A stretch of 64,000 nt of DNA, taken from positions 500,134-564,133 of the forward strand of contig JAESIW010000203.1 of the NCBI GenBank assembly GCA_016802295.1, written 5' to 3'. This document shows, piece after piece, positions 38,141 to 48,677 of the stretch. A program made the position numbers and the translations under genes. The DNA is from Brachionus rotundiformis (Eukaryota > Rotifera > Eurotatoria > Ploima > Brachionidae). The notes beneath the pieces were generated by a model. That model ran no database searches and was not told the DNA's origin. It saw only the letters and a list, made by a program, of their open reading frames with translations. Every line of letters begins with the position of its first letter. Position 1 is the stretch's first letter.

Positions 38141-38948
38141 CACATAATAAAAAGTAAAGGTTGATATAAATTGGTCAAAAACCTATTGTATGATCTTTTC
38201 AAATAAAAAGACTATTATTCCCAAGATGATCAATTTTTGTGGAAATGAAATAAAAGTTGTCAATGAAATAACTCTTTTAGGTTATAAAATAGATCAAAAT
38301 CTTAACTTTTCTAATTTAGCATGTAGTATCTCATTAATTGTAAATAAAAAATTATTCAGCATTAAGAGACTTTTCTATCTATCAACATCCGTAAAAATAC
38401 AGTTTTTTAAGACGTTTATTTTGCCTTATTTTGATTATTGCTCGACTCTCCTGTGCTATTTCTCAAAAGAGGCAATAATTAAATTGGCTAAGAGTTATTA
38501 TTTGACAATATTTAAATTGTTTAAGTTCAAATTTGAGGTTAATAACTTTAATGATATTAATAACTTCTTAGAAAAGTATGGCCTATATGCATTCCAACAT
38601 AGAATACTAGATAGAATGTTATCTTTTGCTTATAAAACACTATACTTTCATAACTCTCCTGATAATCTAAGGCAGAATTTAAAGAAAAATGACTCAAGAA
38701 ATTTGAAATATAATTTAAGGAACTGTGAGAACCTGATAGAACCAACATCAAAATCATTAAATGGTGAAAAAACTTATGGATTTTTCTACTCGAGACTTAT
38801 AAATTGCTTTGTGATCAAGAGATCAATGTTGAAATTTACAACATTTAAGCATTCAATTTTTAATAATATTAATCTTATTTTTTCAGATTTTGTAAAAAAA
38901 TTCAAAAAATTTAATTTAAATATTTCTATGTTTTATTTTTTTAAATAA
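38141..38948 (+). mobile_element. 5'-truncated non-LTR retrotransposon, reverse transcriptase C-terminus
   Basis: An open frame of about 268 codons begins abruptly with KVDINWSKTYCMIFSNKK. It continues VNEITLLGYKIDQNLNFSN, then IQFFKTFILPYFDYCSTLL. These are the KT..M.F, LLG..ID..L and 'ilP.ldYcs.ll' motifs that end the reverse transcriptase domain of non-LTR elements (CR1/Jockey-like). The catalytic FADD-type motif and endonuclease lie upstream and are missing, so the copy is 5'-truncated, as is usual after target-primed insertion, and inactive. A stop at 38,946 is followed by an AT-rich 3' tail to about 39,080. The frame is intact, so the insertion may be fairly recent, but I see no host use. 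Confidence 0.85.
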
Positions 38949-39431
38949 TTATATAAACAATTAATTTTTAATTTGTAAAACTTATTTTATTTAAATAAAT
39001 GGAGTGTTAATCGGTCTTTATGACATGGGCACTAGCCTGTTGATTAACCTTGAAATTGAACTGATATTTTTTAATTAAAGTCATATCTTACTGTTGCTGG
39101 TTTTTTGAAATTTTTTTATCTATAAATTATCAAATAACTATTAGAATTTGTTCCTTAATTTTATAAATATCTGATAATCTTTTTCAGTACCATTTTTAAT
39201 TTAATTAAGAAAAAAAGTTAATTTTAAGACAAAATAATTGAATCAAACAAAAATATTTAAAAATAATATAATTTTTAAGAACAAATAAATCACATGACTT
39301 TTTGGATAATGTTATCTTTAGAAATTCGATTTTGTTTAAAAATTTTCGTACTTGAGATAAATTTAGATTTAGGATTTAAAGTTATCCAAATGCAAAAAAA
39401 TTAACTAACCGTTTGAAATAATAATTTAAGA
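38949..39431. other. 3' tail of retroelement and MFSD1 upstream region
   Basis: The first 130 bases are probably the 3' UTR of the truncated retroelement; they include a less A/T-biased string near 39,000-39,050. The rest is A/T-rich promoter-side sequence of the first transporter gene. Confidence 0.4.
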
Positions 39432-41236
39432 ATGGAAATAAATAGCGAGATTGAGGCCGATGAAAACCAGCCTTTAATCCGCACTTCAATCAACAATGGC
39501 TTATCAGACCAAACAGACAATGGTAGTGTTTGGCAAAGAGCATTTGATCCAAGCAAAAAGTTTTACAGATATTTTTCACTAGTTTTTATTTGTCTTTTGA
39601 CCACTGGTCCCTATTTTTGTTATGTTTTACCTGGCGCCTTAGAAAGAGAATTCGAACATGATTTGAATATAGGCACTACTCAATTTACCATCTTTACCAG
39701 CTTATATTCATGGCCAAATATAATTCTGTGCTTTTTTGGTGGTTTTTTGATTGATCGTGTTCTTGGTGTACGTCTTGGGACTATTCTATTTTCATGTTTT
39801 GTCACAATTGGCCAGCTGATGTTTGCTTTTGGTGCTTATACCAAAAACATATGGGTAATGTACATTGGACGCTTTATTTTTGGGTAATGAGAACAACAAA
39901 TTAAAGAAAAAATATTGGTAATTTTTTTTTAGCTTGGGGGGTGAAACTGTCAGTGTTGGTAACATTTATGACTAAAATAAAATAACATTTTTTTTATAAA
40001 ATTGAATTTAAGCTCAAAAAGCTTATTGTGTAACATGGTTTCCGTCCAAAGAATTAAATTTGGTCTTCGGTTTTATTGCCAGTTCGGCTCTTTTGGTAAA
40101 ATTTTCTCCACATTTGACATAAATCTGACTCAAAAACCATTTCTATTAGGGCTCTAGCATCAATCAAATAGTCATGAATCCAATTTATAATTTTATTAAT
40201 AGATACAAATCAGGCTATGAATGTTTGGGCACAGCTATATTTGTCGCATCAATAACAGCCATTTGTTCCACATGCTGTGCATTTATTCTGAGTCCTCTTC
40301 ACCAATACAGAAAAAGAATTCTTCGAGTTACCACAAATAAATTGCTGGTCGCAGAGCAAGTTAAACTTGGTGATTCATTCAAATTTCCGATGCAAGTGTG
40401 GCTAATTATAATTATTTGTTTGGTTTTTTACTCGGCCACATTTCCATTTATATCTTTGGGAAAACTTTATTTTATTAAAAAGTATGATTGTTCATCAACC
40501 AGTGCATCTTTACAACAGAGGTTTTTATTTTTTTATAAAATTTTAAGTATCTTTCAATTAAAATTAAAACATTCCAAAGCTTGTTTTTTTTTGGCACTGT
40601 GATCTCATCACCAGTCTTTGGAAAACTAGTTGATGCAACTGGATTTAACATATTCTGGGTGGTGTTGTCAGTCCTTTTGGCCTTATCTTCTCATGTTATT
40701 CTGCTATTCTCGTTTATTAACTCATTTATTCCTGTTACAATTATGGGCATATCTCTTTCACTATTATACGCTTCCCTATGGCCAATGGTCTCACTAATTG
40801 TGCCTAAAAGTAAATTGGGCACAGCTTACGGATTGTAATTATTAAAATAATTAAATAAAATATATTTTTTTTTAGTATTTTTCAATTAAATTAAATTTTA
40901 GGATGCAGAGTTTTCAAAATTTAGGTCTGGCAATTTTCAACATTATTGCTGGATACTTGGTTGAAAATTATGGTTATCTTGTACTTGAGGTATTTTTTAT
41001 ATATCTATGCATTTGTAAGTTAAATGATAATTTAAAAGTCAGCTTAGATATTAATTTATTTTTTTATTCTATAAACTTAAGTCGGCTTGTTGTCATCAAT
41101 TATACTTTATTTTTGGGACAAACTAACAGGTTAATTTAATCATTTATAAAAATAAAATTAAAAAAATTAATTAAAAAAAAAAGGTGGACATTTAAATCTT
41201 TCCAAAGAAGAAAGATGTGAATTAACCTTAGGTTAA
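39432..41236 (+). CDS. MFSD1-like major facilitator transporter, copy 1
   Basis: Eight exons: 39432-39883, 39933-39958 (26-base microexon), 40013-40095, 40150-40520, 40580-40834, 40902-41014, 41082-41129 and 41184-41236. They give 466 residues, the size of animal MFSD1 (about 465). An N-terminal acidic cytosolic segment containing ENQPLI, a possible dileucine-type lysosomal sorting signal, precedes multiple hydrophobic spans. The MFS loop GGFLIDRVLGVRLG, the FISLGKLYFIKKYD segment and KLGTAYGLMQSFQNLGLAI match MFSD1. MFSD1 is a lysosomal membrane carrier reported to export dipeptides. Many short frames end at introns, so the gene reads through only when spliced; four of seven acceptors are AAG. 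It sits 346 bases upstream of a paralogue in the same orientation. Polyadenylation signal at 41262. Confidence 0.9.
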
Positions 41237-41582
41237 AAGTGTTAATAATTAAATTTAATTGAATAAATTTTTGTAAAAAAAATTGTCTTTAATTTCTTAT
41301 TATAAGACTTGTAAAATAGTTTTTAAAAATATTTAATTAAAGCAAAACTTTAACAGTTTAGTTTAATTAAACTGTATAGAGAATTTTTTTTTTAATCTAT
41401 ATCACATGATAAGTCTTTTCTGTATCATCATAAGACATTTGAGCTAAATATTTTCAAATTAAACTATCTTAAAAAATCCTTTTTTTTGTTTTAACATATA
41501 CAAAAAAAATTTAAACAAAAATTTCAAAATTAGAAATTTTTTAATTTTTATAAAGCTTTATTTTTGAATTAAAATTGTAAAA
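41237..41582. other. Spacer between the two MFSD1-like genes
   Basis: 346 A/T-rich bases holding the 3' UTR of copy 1 and presumably the promoter of copy 2. No exon seen. Confidence 0.4.
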
Positions 41583-43178
41583 ATGTCAAATGAAATAACC
41601 GAAACTGATCCAATCATCCAGATAAGAGACTCGGATGATTCAGATAGCTTAGCTAGCCGAATATGCAATCCAAGAAAAGCCTTCTACCGCTACTTTGCGC
41701 TCATTTTTATGTGTTTGCTCAGCTTTGGCTCTTACTTTTGCTACGACAATCCAGCAGCCCTGCAGGACAATTTCAAAAAAGACCTAAAAATAAGCACAGC
41801 AACCTTTACGGCATTTTATAGTTGGTATAGTTGGCCAAATGTTGTTCTTTGTTTTTTGGGTGGTTATTTAATTGATAGAGTGTTTGGAATTCGCTTAGGA
41901 GCCATTTTTTTCTCCACACTTGTTCTTTCTGGACAGCTTGTTTTTGCATCTGGTGCTCTTTGGAACAAGATATGGCTAATGGATGTCGGAAGGTTTATTT
42001 TTGGCATTGGAGGTGAAAGTTTAGCAGTTGCCCAAAACACTTATGCAGTTTCCTGGTTCTTTGGAAAAGAGCTCAATTTGGTGTTCGGTCTTCAGCTTAG
42101 TATAGCTAGATTGGTAACTATTAGCTTGATCTTTTAAATTCCTCAATTTGTTAAAATTAATCTAAGGGTTCTACTGTAAATTTGATTGTAATGAGTCCAA
42201 TTTACCAGGCCATTTCTCAAACAAAATCCGGATATGAATGCTTGGGAACTGCTCTCTTTGTAGCTGCACTTACATGCGTTTTTTCACTTGGTTGCGCTTC
42301 AATATTGGCTTTACTGGACATAAGAAGAAACAAGTTTATTCCAAGTGAGCCTGTTAAAGCTGGCGATGAAATAAAGCTGAGTGATGCTTTAAAATTTCCA
42401 CCCTCTCTTTGGCTGGTGTTTATAATTTGCGTGGCTTTTTATTGTGCCGTGTTTCCATTTATCTCACTTGGTAAAGTTTTTTTCATTAGCAAATACGACT
42501 TTTCGCCAGTAACAGCCAACAGTGCTGACAGGTATTTAAAAAAACGATAACTTAATCATCTATTAAATCTTAATATTTAGCGTTGTCTATTTGATTTCAG
42601 CTTTTGCTTCACCAATATGTGGTTTCTTGGTAGATTTAATTGGTTTCAATACTTTATGGGTGACAGGTGCCGTCACCGCCACAATTGGATCTCACTTATT
42701 GCTAGCATTCACATTTGTTAATCCATTTGTTGCCATGATTTTAATGGGCATTAGCTATAGCTTGCTAGCCGCTTCACTGTGGCCAATGGTGGCTCTAATT
42801 GTTCCCAAACATCAACTCGGAACTGCATACGGACTGTAATAAAAGACTTTTTTAAAATTCTTTATCTAATAATCATTTATTTAAATTGGTTCTAAGGATG
42901 CAAAGTGTTCAGAATCTAGGCCTTGCACTTATCAGTCTGTTGACCGGCATAATTGTTGACGAAAAAGGCTATTTCGTTCTGGAAGTATTTTTCCTTGGCG
43001 CATTATGCAGTAAGACTGATACACACAAAATGAAAAACAAAGATAAAAATTAATTTTTTTTAAAGTGGCCCTGTTATCCTCTCTTGTGTTATATTTTTAT
43101 GATAGCTACAAAGGTGGTTTTCTTGGTGTATCCAAAAAGAGAAGGCAAGAAATGCAAAAAATGGTTTCAGAAGAATAG
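41583..43178 (+). CDS. MFSD1-like major facilitator transporter, copy 2
   Basis: Five exons: 41583-42113, 42167-42531, 42581-42835, 42897-43009 and 43066-43178, giving 458 residues. The N-terminus ETDPIIQIRDSDDSD is acidic and carries a dileucine-like signal. GGYLIDRVFGIRLG, ESLAVAQNTYAVSWFFGKEL, FISLGKVFFISKYD and LGTAYGLMQSVQNLGLAL match copy 1 and MFSD1. The C-terminus ends KKRRQEMQKMVSEE, more basic than copy 1. Exons 3 and 4 have exactly the same lengths as their counterparts in copy 1 (255 and 113 bases), proving common origin. Copy 2 lacks two introns in the first third and one near the end that copy 1 has. Three of its four introns use AAG acceptors. The two copies are too diverged in sequence to be a recent duplication. 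A lysosomal transporter role is by family inference. Confidence 0.9.
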
Positions 43179-43741
43179 ATTATTTATTTCAACTTTTGAT
43201 TAATTGGAAATTTTTAGTTAATTATTAAAACAAAAATGTTCCCGCTTTTCATTTGAATTTGTATCATTTTGATTCTTGCAAATTTTGTTCCAATAATTAA
43301 CTTAATTAATTTTATTAATACAACCATAATATATTTATACTAAAAATTTCTTAAAATTTGATTTTAAGATATTAATTATGATTCTTTTCTTAAAATCGTG
43401 TTCGACTTACTAATATTAAAAATAAATTTTTTAAGAATGATTTAAAAAATAAAATTTTAATAACAATTTTTTTTATGATAAAAATATAATTTATTTCGAT
43501 TATTATAACTCTATAAGATTTGCTAAATTTTACTTATTTTACCAGATAATATCAACCTTCAAAGATCTATAGTAAAAAGTCACCTGATTTTATAAAATAA
43601 GATTAAACAGCTTAATTAGTTAAATTGGTTACGTTGGTCAGAAGGGTATAAATAGCAGTTGCTTTTCAAAGTAATTCATTTCATTTTTCAAATTTGAAAA
43701 ATTTTCAAAAAGTTTTTTATTTTTAGAAAAAAGGGTCCAGT

Positions 43742-43798
43742 CACCATAACTCTGCCGATCCGCAGGTCCCAAGCCCTGATGAAAAAAGAGGAGGGTGG
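43742..43798 (+). ncRNA. Twister self-cleaving ribozyme A, copy 2 (weakened P1)
   Basis: ATAACTCTGCCGATCCG, hairpin CAGG-TCCCAAGC-CCTG, then AGAGGAGGG. Predicted cleavage between 43747 and 43748. The 3' arm of P1 reads TGGAA instead of TGGTG, leaving only CCA/TGG, so activity may be reduced. Confidence 0.9.
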
Positions 43799-44144
43799 AA
43801 GCAGCCACATGCATCGTATGTGCATGTGGTCTTTCACGTAGTCTGCAGAAGAGCTGTATGGCGGGTACATAGGCCTACGGGTCTTTGTCCAAGTCTTGTC
43901 GTATGAGGGCGCCGCTGGCTTCGACCATCTCCCAGTATAGAATCCGAAAGGAGCGAGAATCTGCTGTACAGCTGACCCTCTGCAGACAGTACGTAACTTT
44001 GGAAGCCTTAAGTTAAGACTTTTAAGTCGCTTGGTTTGTGGTTCCAAGCTAGTCTAAATAGTTGCCGAGTTCGCAGCCTTGTGCTCGGATGAGTGGCGCT
44101 GTTTATGATGAACGTCCCACTGGCTTCTTAGGGAAAGGTTGGCC

Positions 44145-44199
44145 GTCATAACTCTGCCAAAGCCGGTCCCAAGCCCGGTTGCGAAAAGAGGAGGGTGAC
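44145..44199 (+). ncRNA. Twister self-cleaving ribozyme B, copy 2
   Basis: GTCA-TAACTCTGCCAAAG, hairpin CCGG-TCCCAAGC-CCGG, GAAAAGAGGAGGG-TGAC, with P1 GTCA/TGAC intact. Predicted cleavage between 44149 and 44150, 402 bases after that of ribozyme A. Confidence 0.93.
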
Positions 44200-44543
44200 A
44201 TTTAATTATTTTTAAATAATTCATATTTAAATTTTTAAATTAAACAAAAAAATTATATATTTTTTAATAAATTAGTTTAGCTTGTGAATTTTAGCTGATG
44301 ATAATATGATATATTCTGCAGAATTCAATTAAAATCAATCTTTTATTAATTGTTAAATAAATTTTATAGTTTAATTAAGATTTAATAAAATTTTAAACTA
44401 GAAAATTATTGATAAAGCTTTATTTGATCAGTGAATTTTAATAATAATTTTTAATTTTAAACAAAAATAATATATATTTTTTTATAAATTAGTTTAGGTA
44501 GTGAATTTTAGCTTGAGATAATATGATATATTTCCAGAATTCG

Positions 44544-44585
44544 ACTTTGCCCAAACCCGGTTGCGAAAAGAGGGGGGTGACATTT
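44544..44585 (+). ncRNA. Truncated, decayed twister B remnant
   Basis: Only the 3' half remains: a degenerate loop CCCAAACCCGG, then TTGCGAAAAGAGG, an extra G, and GGGTGACATTT. The bases in front of it (about 44,465-44,540) repeat the trailer that follows twister B in copy 2, ending CAGAATTC in both. It lacks the TAAC cleavage segment and cannot be active. Confidence 0.8.
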
Positions 44586-45380
44586 AATTTTTAAATTTTT
44601 TTTACATAAAGATATATTATTTTATACTTGTGATTTAACGTCATTTAATATCAAGACTTTATTTTAGTTTTTATGTCAGTTTCTTAAACCGAATTTTATT
44701 TAAATTTAATTTTTAAGATAAAAAAGCTTTTAAAATAAAATTAATTGAAAAATTCAGTACAAATTTGATAAATTATTAGTAATTAAGGATTAAGGATTAT
44801 TTTAAAGAGATAAAAACAAAACTCAATTGGATTGACTTGTCTGTCTCGTTAAGAGTACTAAACTTGGAAAATAGAGGTAAGAGGAAGCTTCCAAGTTCTT
44901 TAATTTTCCAAATATATTTTTGACAAATCTTTAATAAGAAATTGGAATAATTCAGTTATAATAATGTAGAAAAATTCTTGAAAATATACGGATAAATTAA
45001 GTTCGTTTACAAATGAAGAATAGTTTGGAAAATTATTACCAAAAAAGACACTGCAGATGTGAGCTATTGGGATGAAAATTAAGATTAAAAGTATAATGTA
45101 AAAATTAAAATTAAGTTTTTTTATTTACAAAATGAAGAATGTACAAATTAAAATTTTTTAATTAATAAAATTTTAATTAATTTATTTAGTTCTTTAAATA
45201 TTCTTTAAAATAATTGGTAATTTTGTCCACTTGACTTTAAAAAATTACAACTTAGGAAAATATTTTCTAAGAAAAAGACCTAAATTAGATAATAAATTTT
45301 ATTAATTAATTTACAATATTCGGTTTAATTATAACTAGAGAAAAAAATCGATTTTTAAAAAAATAAATAATTAATTTAAA
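44586..45380. other. AT-rich spacer before the Ig-domain gene
   Basis: No exon or RNA seen. It includes the presumed 3' UTR of the minus-strand Ig gene, whose stop is at 45,381. Confidence 0.4.
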
Positions 45381-48300
45381 TTAAAAATAATTATTTATTT
45401 TAAGGAGAACAAATAGACAAGTAAAATTAATTGTTGATAAAGACGACGATAGGGCTCTAGGCGATGAGGAAAAATCATTTGAATTTCCTAGAATATACTC
45501 TAATAAGGATACATCGTTTGGGGATGAGTTTTCGACCACATTGGTTGAAAAATTAATAATTTTATCATTTATGGCATTATTTTGCTCCAATAAGGTCGTG
45601 TTGACACCATGAACAAACAGTGAATTCTTGTCATTTTTCCTAAATAGTGGCTCTTTTCCTGATATTATAATCTCGTCAGTAAAAGAGTTCAACGTGGTTT
45701 TAGTTGTAACAATTGGTGTAAAGATCTTTAATCTATTGGAAACATTGTCAGAATTTAATGAATCAGACTTAATGTCTAAAATAAATTTTAAATAATAGAT
45801 AACAATTGGAGAATGTATAGAATTTTTACCTCCGTAGATATAAAATTTGGCAAATTTACTTCCAGCAGTATTGTTGGAAAAGCATTCATATGAGCCAAAG
45901 TCACTCTCGCTCTCAACATTTATTATAATCGAGCTCATTTTAATAGTTTCATTAATAATTTGCTCACTAATTCTGTATTTGAAGGGATTTTGCCAATTTT
46001 CATGAGATCTTTTGTGATACGAAAGTATTCTGTTGCTGAATCTTAGTTTTCGTGGTCTAGTGCGATACAAAGGGCTTTTGATTGAGTGTCGATTGATTTG
46101 TCTTAGTTGTTTGGCACCATAGTAGTTTATTCCTCTCAGGTTTCGATAGTTGAACATCCACATGATCTCTGCGCTTGGAAAGGCGTCAATGGTACAGTTA
46201 AATCGCACCTGAGTGGGAAACTGAAGCACGTACACCTTCGATGGTGTTACAGTAACCTCTGGTCGATCTATTGAAAATAAAGTTTAAAAAATTTTAATCT
46301 TAATTTTCTCAAAAATTACATAAAACATTTATTTTGAATTTTTTGCTTATTGATGGTGGAACTTTGTTGGTAGCTTCGCACTCAAAATAGTCATATTGGT
46401 TACGCATTACATTATTTACAAATATTTTTGTAGAATTCAAAATATATACTTTAATTATCTTTAATTAGACATTCCGAAATAAAGATAGATTTTATTTTAC
46501 CTGTTAAATTGTGGCTCTTGAATCGTTTTACGTACCAGTTTATGGTAGGCTTTGGCTGACCGAAAGCATTACATTCTTAAAATAACATTGGTGTTTAATT
46601 AAATTTTATTTTTTAAATTTTAATAAAATTCTCTTCAAATTAATTTTAAAAGTATTAATATAAGTTTTACTTATTTAATACGAAAATTAAATTAATAAAA
46701 ATTAAAGATTGTATTTTAAATTTCTTCAATTAACAAATAAATTTATAAAAATAATATCCATACTCATGTTACCAAGAATAAAAAAAAGGATAAAAAAAGT
46801 CACCGAAAAATTAATTTGATATTTTATATTAATAAAATTTTCTTTTAAATAGTTGATTGATTAATTAATTAAATAATCTTTTTTAAATAGCTTTAATATT
46901 TACAAATAAATAATATTCACTATGTGATAAAGTATACCTTCAAAGATCTATAGCAAAAAGTCACCTGATTTTACAAAATAATATTAAACAGCTAAATTAG
47001 TTAAATTGGTTACGTTGTTGAGAAGGGTATAAATAGCAGTTGCTTTTCAAAGTAATTCATTTCATTTTTTAAATTTGAAATATTTTCAAAAAAAATTTTA
47101 TTATTGGAATTAAAAAGCAGTCACCATAACTCTGCCAATCCGCAGGTCCCAAGCCCTGATGAAAAAAGAGGAGGGTGGTGGCAGCCATGTGCATCGTATG
47201 TGCATGTGGTCTTTCACGTAGTCTGCAGAAGAGCTGTATGGCGGGTACATAGGCCTACGGGTCTTTGTCCAAGTCTTGTCGTATGAGGGCGCCGCTGGCT
47301 TCGACCATCTCCCAGTATAGAATCCGAAAGGAGCGAGAATCTGCTGTACAGCTGACCCTCTGCAGACAGTACGTAACTTTGGAAGCCTTAAGTTAAGACT
47401 TTTAAGTCGCTTGGTTTGTGGTTCCAAGCTAGTCTAAATAGTTGCCGAGTTCGCAGCCTTGTGCTCGGATGAGTGGCGCTGTTTATGATGAACGTCCCAC
47501 TGGCTTCTTAGGGAAAGGTTGGCCGTCATAACTCTGCCAAAGCCGGTCCCAAGCCCGGTTGCGAAAAGAGGAGGGTGACATTTAATTATTTTTAAATAAT
47601 TCATATTTAAATTTTTAAATTAAACAAAAAAATTATATATTTTTTAATAAATTAGTTTAGGTAATGAATTTTAGCTTGATATAATGTGATATATTCTGCA
47701 GAATTCTATTAAAATCAATCTTATATTAATTGTTAAATAAATTTTATAGTTTAATTACGAGATGATAAAATATTTATCTAAAAACTTATCGAAAACTATA
47801 TTTGTGAACTGAATTTTAAAAATATTCATCGGAAGCTTAATTATGAGTCGCTAATTTAATTTTATTTAATAATTTAATTTCTTAAATATTAAATATTAAA
47901 TAATTTTCTTACTATCATTTATCAGATTTATTCATATTAAATAAAAAATTTTTTGTCAATTACCTAAAGATATTTGTCGTCCCTCAATGACATTAATTGA
48001 TTTTGCAGCCAAATAATCTTCACCACTGAAATTGATCACATTTTCAGTGTCACTGGAACTAAGGGCCATATGAGCGTAATTCCTCTCCGGAATTTCATGA
48101 GTTAATTCAATCTCTGAAAAAACAGGCGATTCTAGAAAGATTTTAAAAATTTAAAAAGCTCATTTTTTAATTTTAAATTCTTTTAATTACTTAAAACAAT
48201 CAAATTAATAATTTTCGACTTTAAATTGGCAGTGTTAATTTGACAGGCATAGTCTCCCGAATCGCTCAATTTAACATCCTTAATTATCAAATTGGACTCT

Positions 48301-48677
48301 TTTTCAGTTCTCTTTTCCAAACTGAATCTGGCATCTTGAGTCACTGTCATGTTGTCGTAGGCCAGAACATCACCATCTTTTAGCCGTAACCATAGAATGT
48401 TATGCGAGCCCAAATTTCTAACTCTACATGGCAACACAACATCCTGACCAATTATTACATGTATGTACTCAACATTTGGTGAACGTTGACCATTGTCGAA
48501 AATGGTGTAAAAAGGATTAGCTTGAAATACTGTGCTGAAATCAAACTCGGGCTCTGGTTGCTTGTTCAGTGATTTTTGGTACCTTCGATGCTTAAATTGA
48601 TTTCTGAATGAGCTGGCACAGCCCACCAAGAAAACTAAAATGCCTATGGTTATAATGGTGCACTTTTTGGTTTGCAT
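45381..48677 (-). CDS. Three-Ig-domain cell-surface protein (lachesin/IgLON/DIP-like)
   Basis: Six minus-strand exons: 48677-48191, 48131-47964, 46575-46501, 46448-46320, 46267-45830 and 45775-45381, all joined in phase 1, giving 563 residues. The N-terminal hydrophobic stretch TIITIGILVFLVGCASSF is a signal peptide or anchor. Ig1 lies in exon 1 (VVLPCRV, LWLRL, LSDSGDYACQI). Ig2 is spread over exons 2-4 (GRQISLECNAFGQPKP, NWYV, YDYFECEATNKVP). Ig3 lies in exon 5 (VRFNCTIDAFPSAEIMW, FGSYECFSN). Phase-1 introns at domain borders are typical of Ig cell-adhesion genes. The last exon is low-complexity, Asn/Ser-rich, and ends with a short hydrophobic stretch (FTCLFVLL) that might be a GPI-attachment signal. 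The nearest families are neuronal adhesion molecules. I place the start at the ATG at 48677, the first in the frame. Twister repeat copy 3 lies antisense in intron 2. Confidence 0.85.
47122..47180 (+). ncRNA. Twister self-cleaving ribozyme A, copy 3
   Basis: P1 CACCA/TGGTG, ATAACTCTGCCAATCCG, hairpin CAGG-TCCCAAGC-CCTG, AGAGGAGGG. Predicted cleavage between 47127 and 47128. One base differs from copies 1 and 2 in the internal loop (CCAATCC against CCGATCC). Confidence 0.93.
47525..47579 (+). ncRNA. Twister self-cleaving ribozyme B, copy 3
   Basis: Identical to ribozyme B of copy 2. P1 GTCA/TGAC; predicted cleavage between 47529 and 47530, again 402 bases from ribozyme A. Confidence 0.93.

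Larger units (their letters stand above)
43545..44385 (+). mobile_element. Twister-ribozyme repeat, copy 2 (plus orientation)
   Basis: Leader at 43,545-43,741, twister A at 43,742-43,798, core, twister B at 44,145-44,199, then about 185 bases of AT-rich trailer also present in copy 3 (47,580-47,757). It lies about 370 bases after the second transporter gene, in inverted orientation to copy 1, so the two copies bracket the transporter pair. The core differs from copies 1 and 3 mainly just after twister A, where TGGTGG has become TGGAAG, which shortens the outer stem. Confidence 0.9.
46936..47757 (+). mobile_element. Twister-ribozyme repeat, copy 3 (inside intron 2 of the Ig gene)
   Basis: Leader 46,936-47,121 (diverged and partly rearranged next to twister A), twister A 47,122-47,180, core, twister B 47,525-47,579, trailer to about 47,757. 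It lies wholly within the 1.39-kb intron 2 of the minus-strand Ig gene, antisense to it, so the host pre-mRNA carries only the complement and would not self-cleave. The 402-base core is nearly identical to copy 1, although the leader differs more. Confidence 0.9.
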
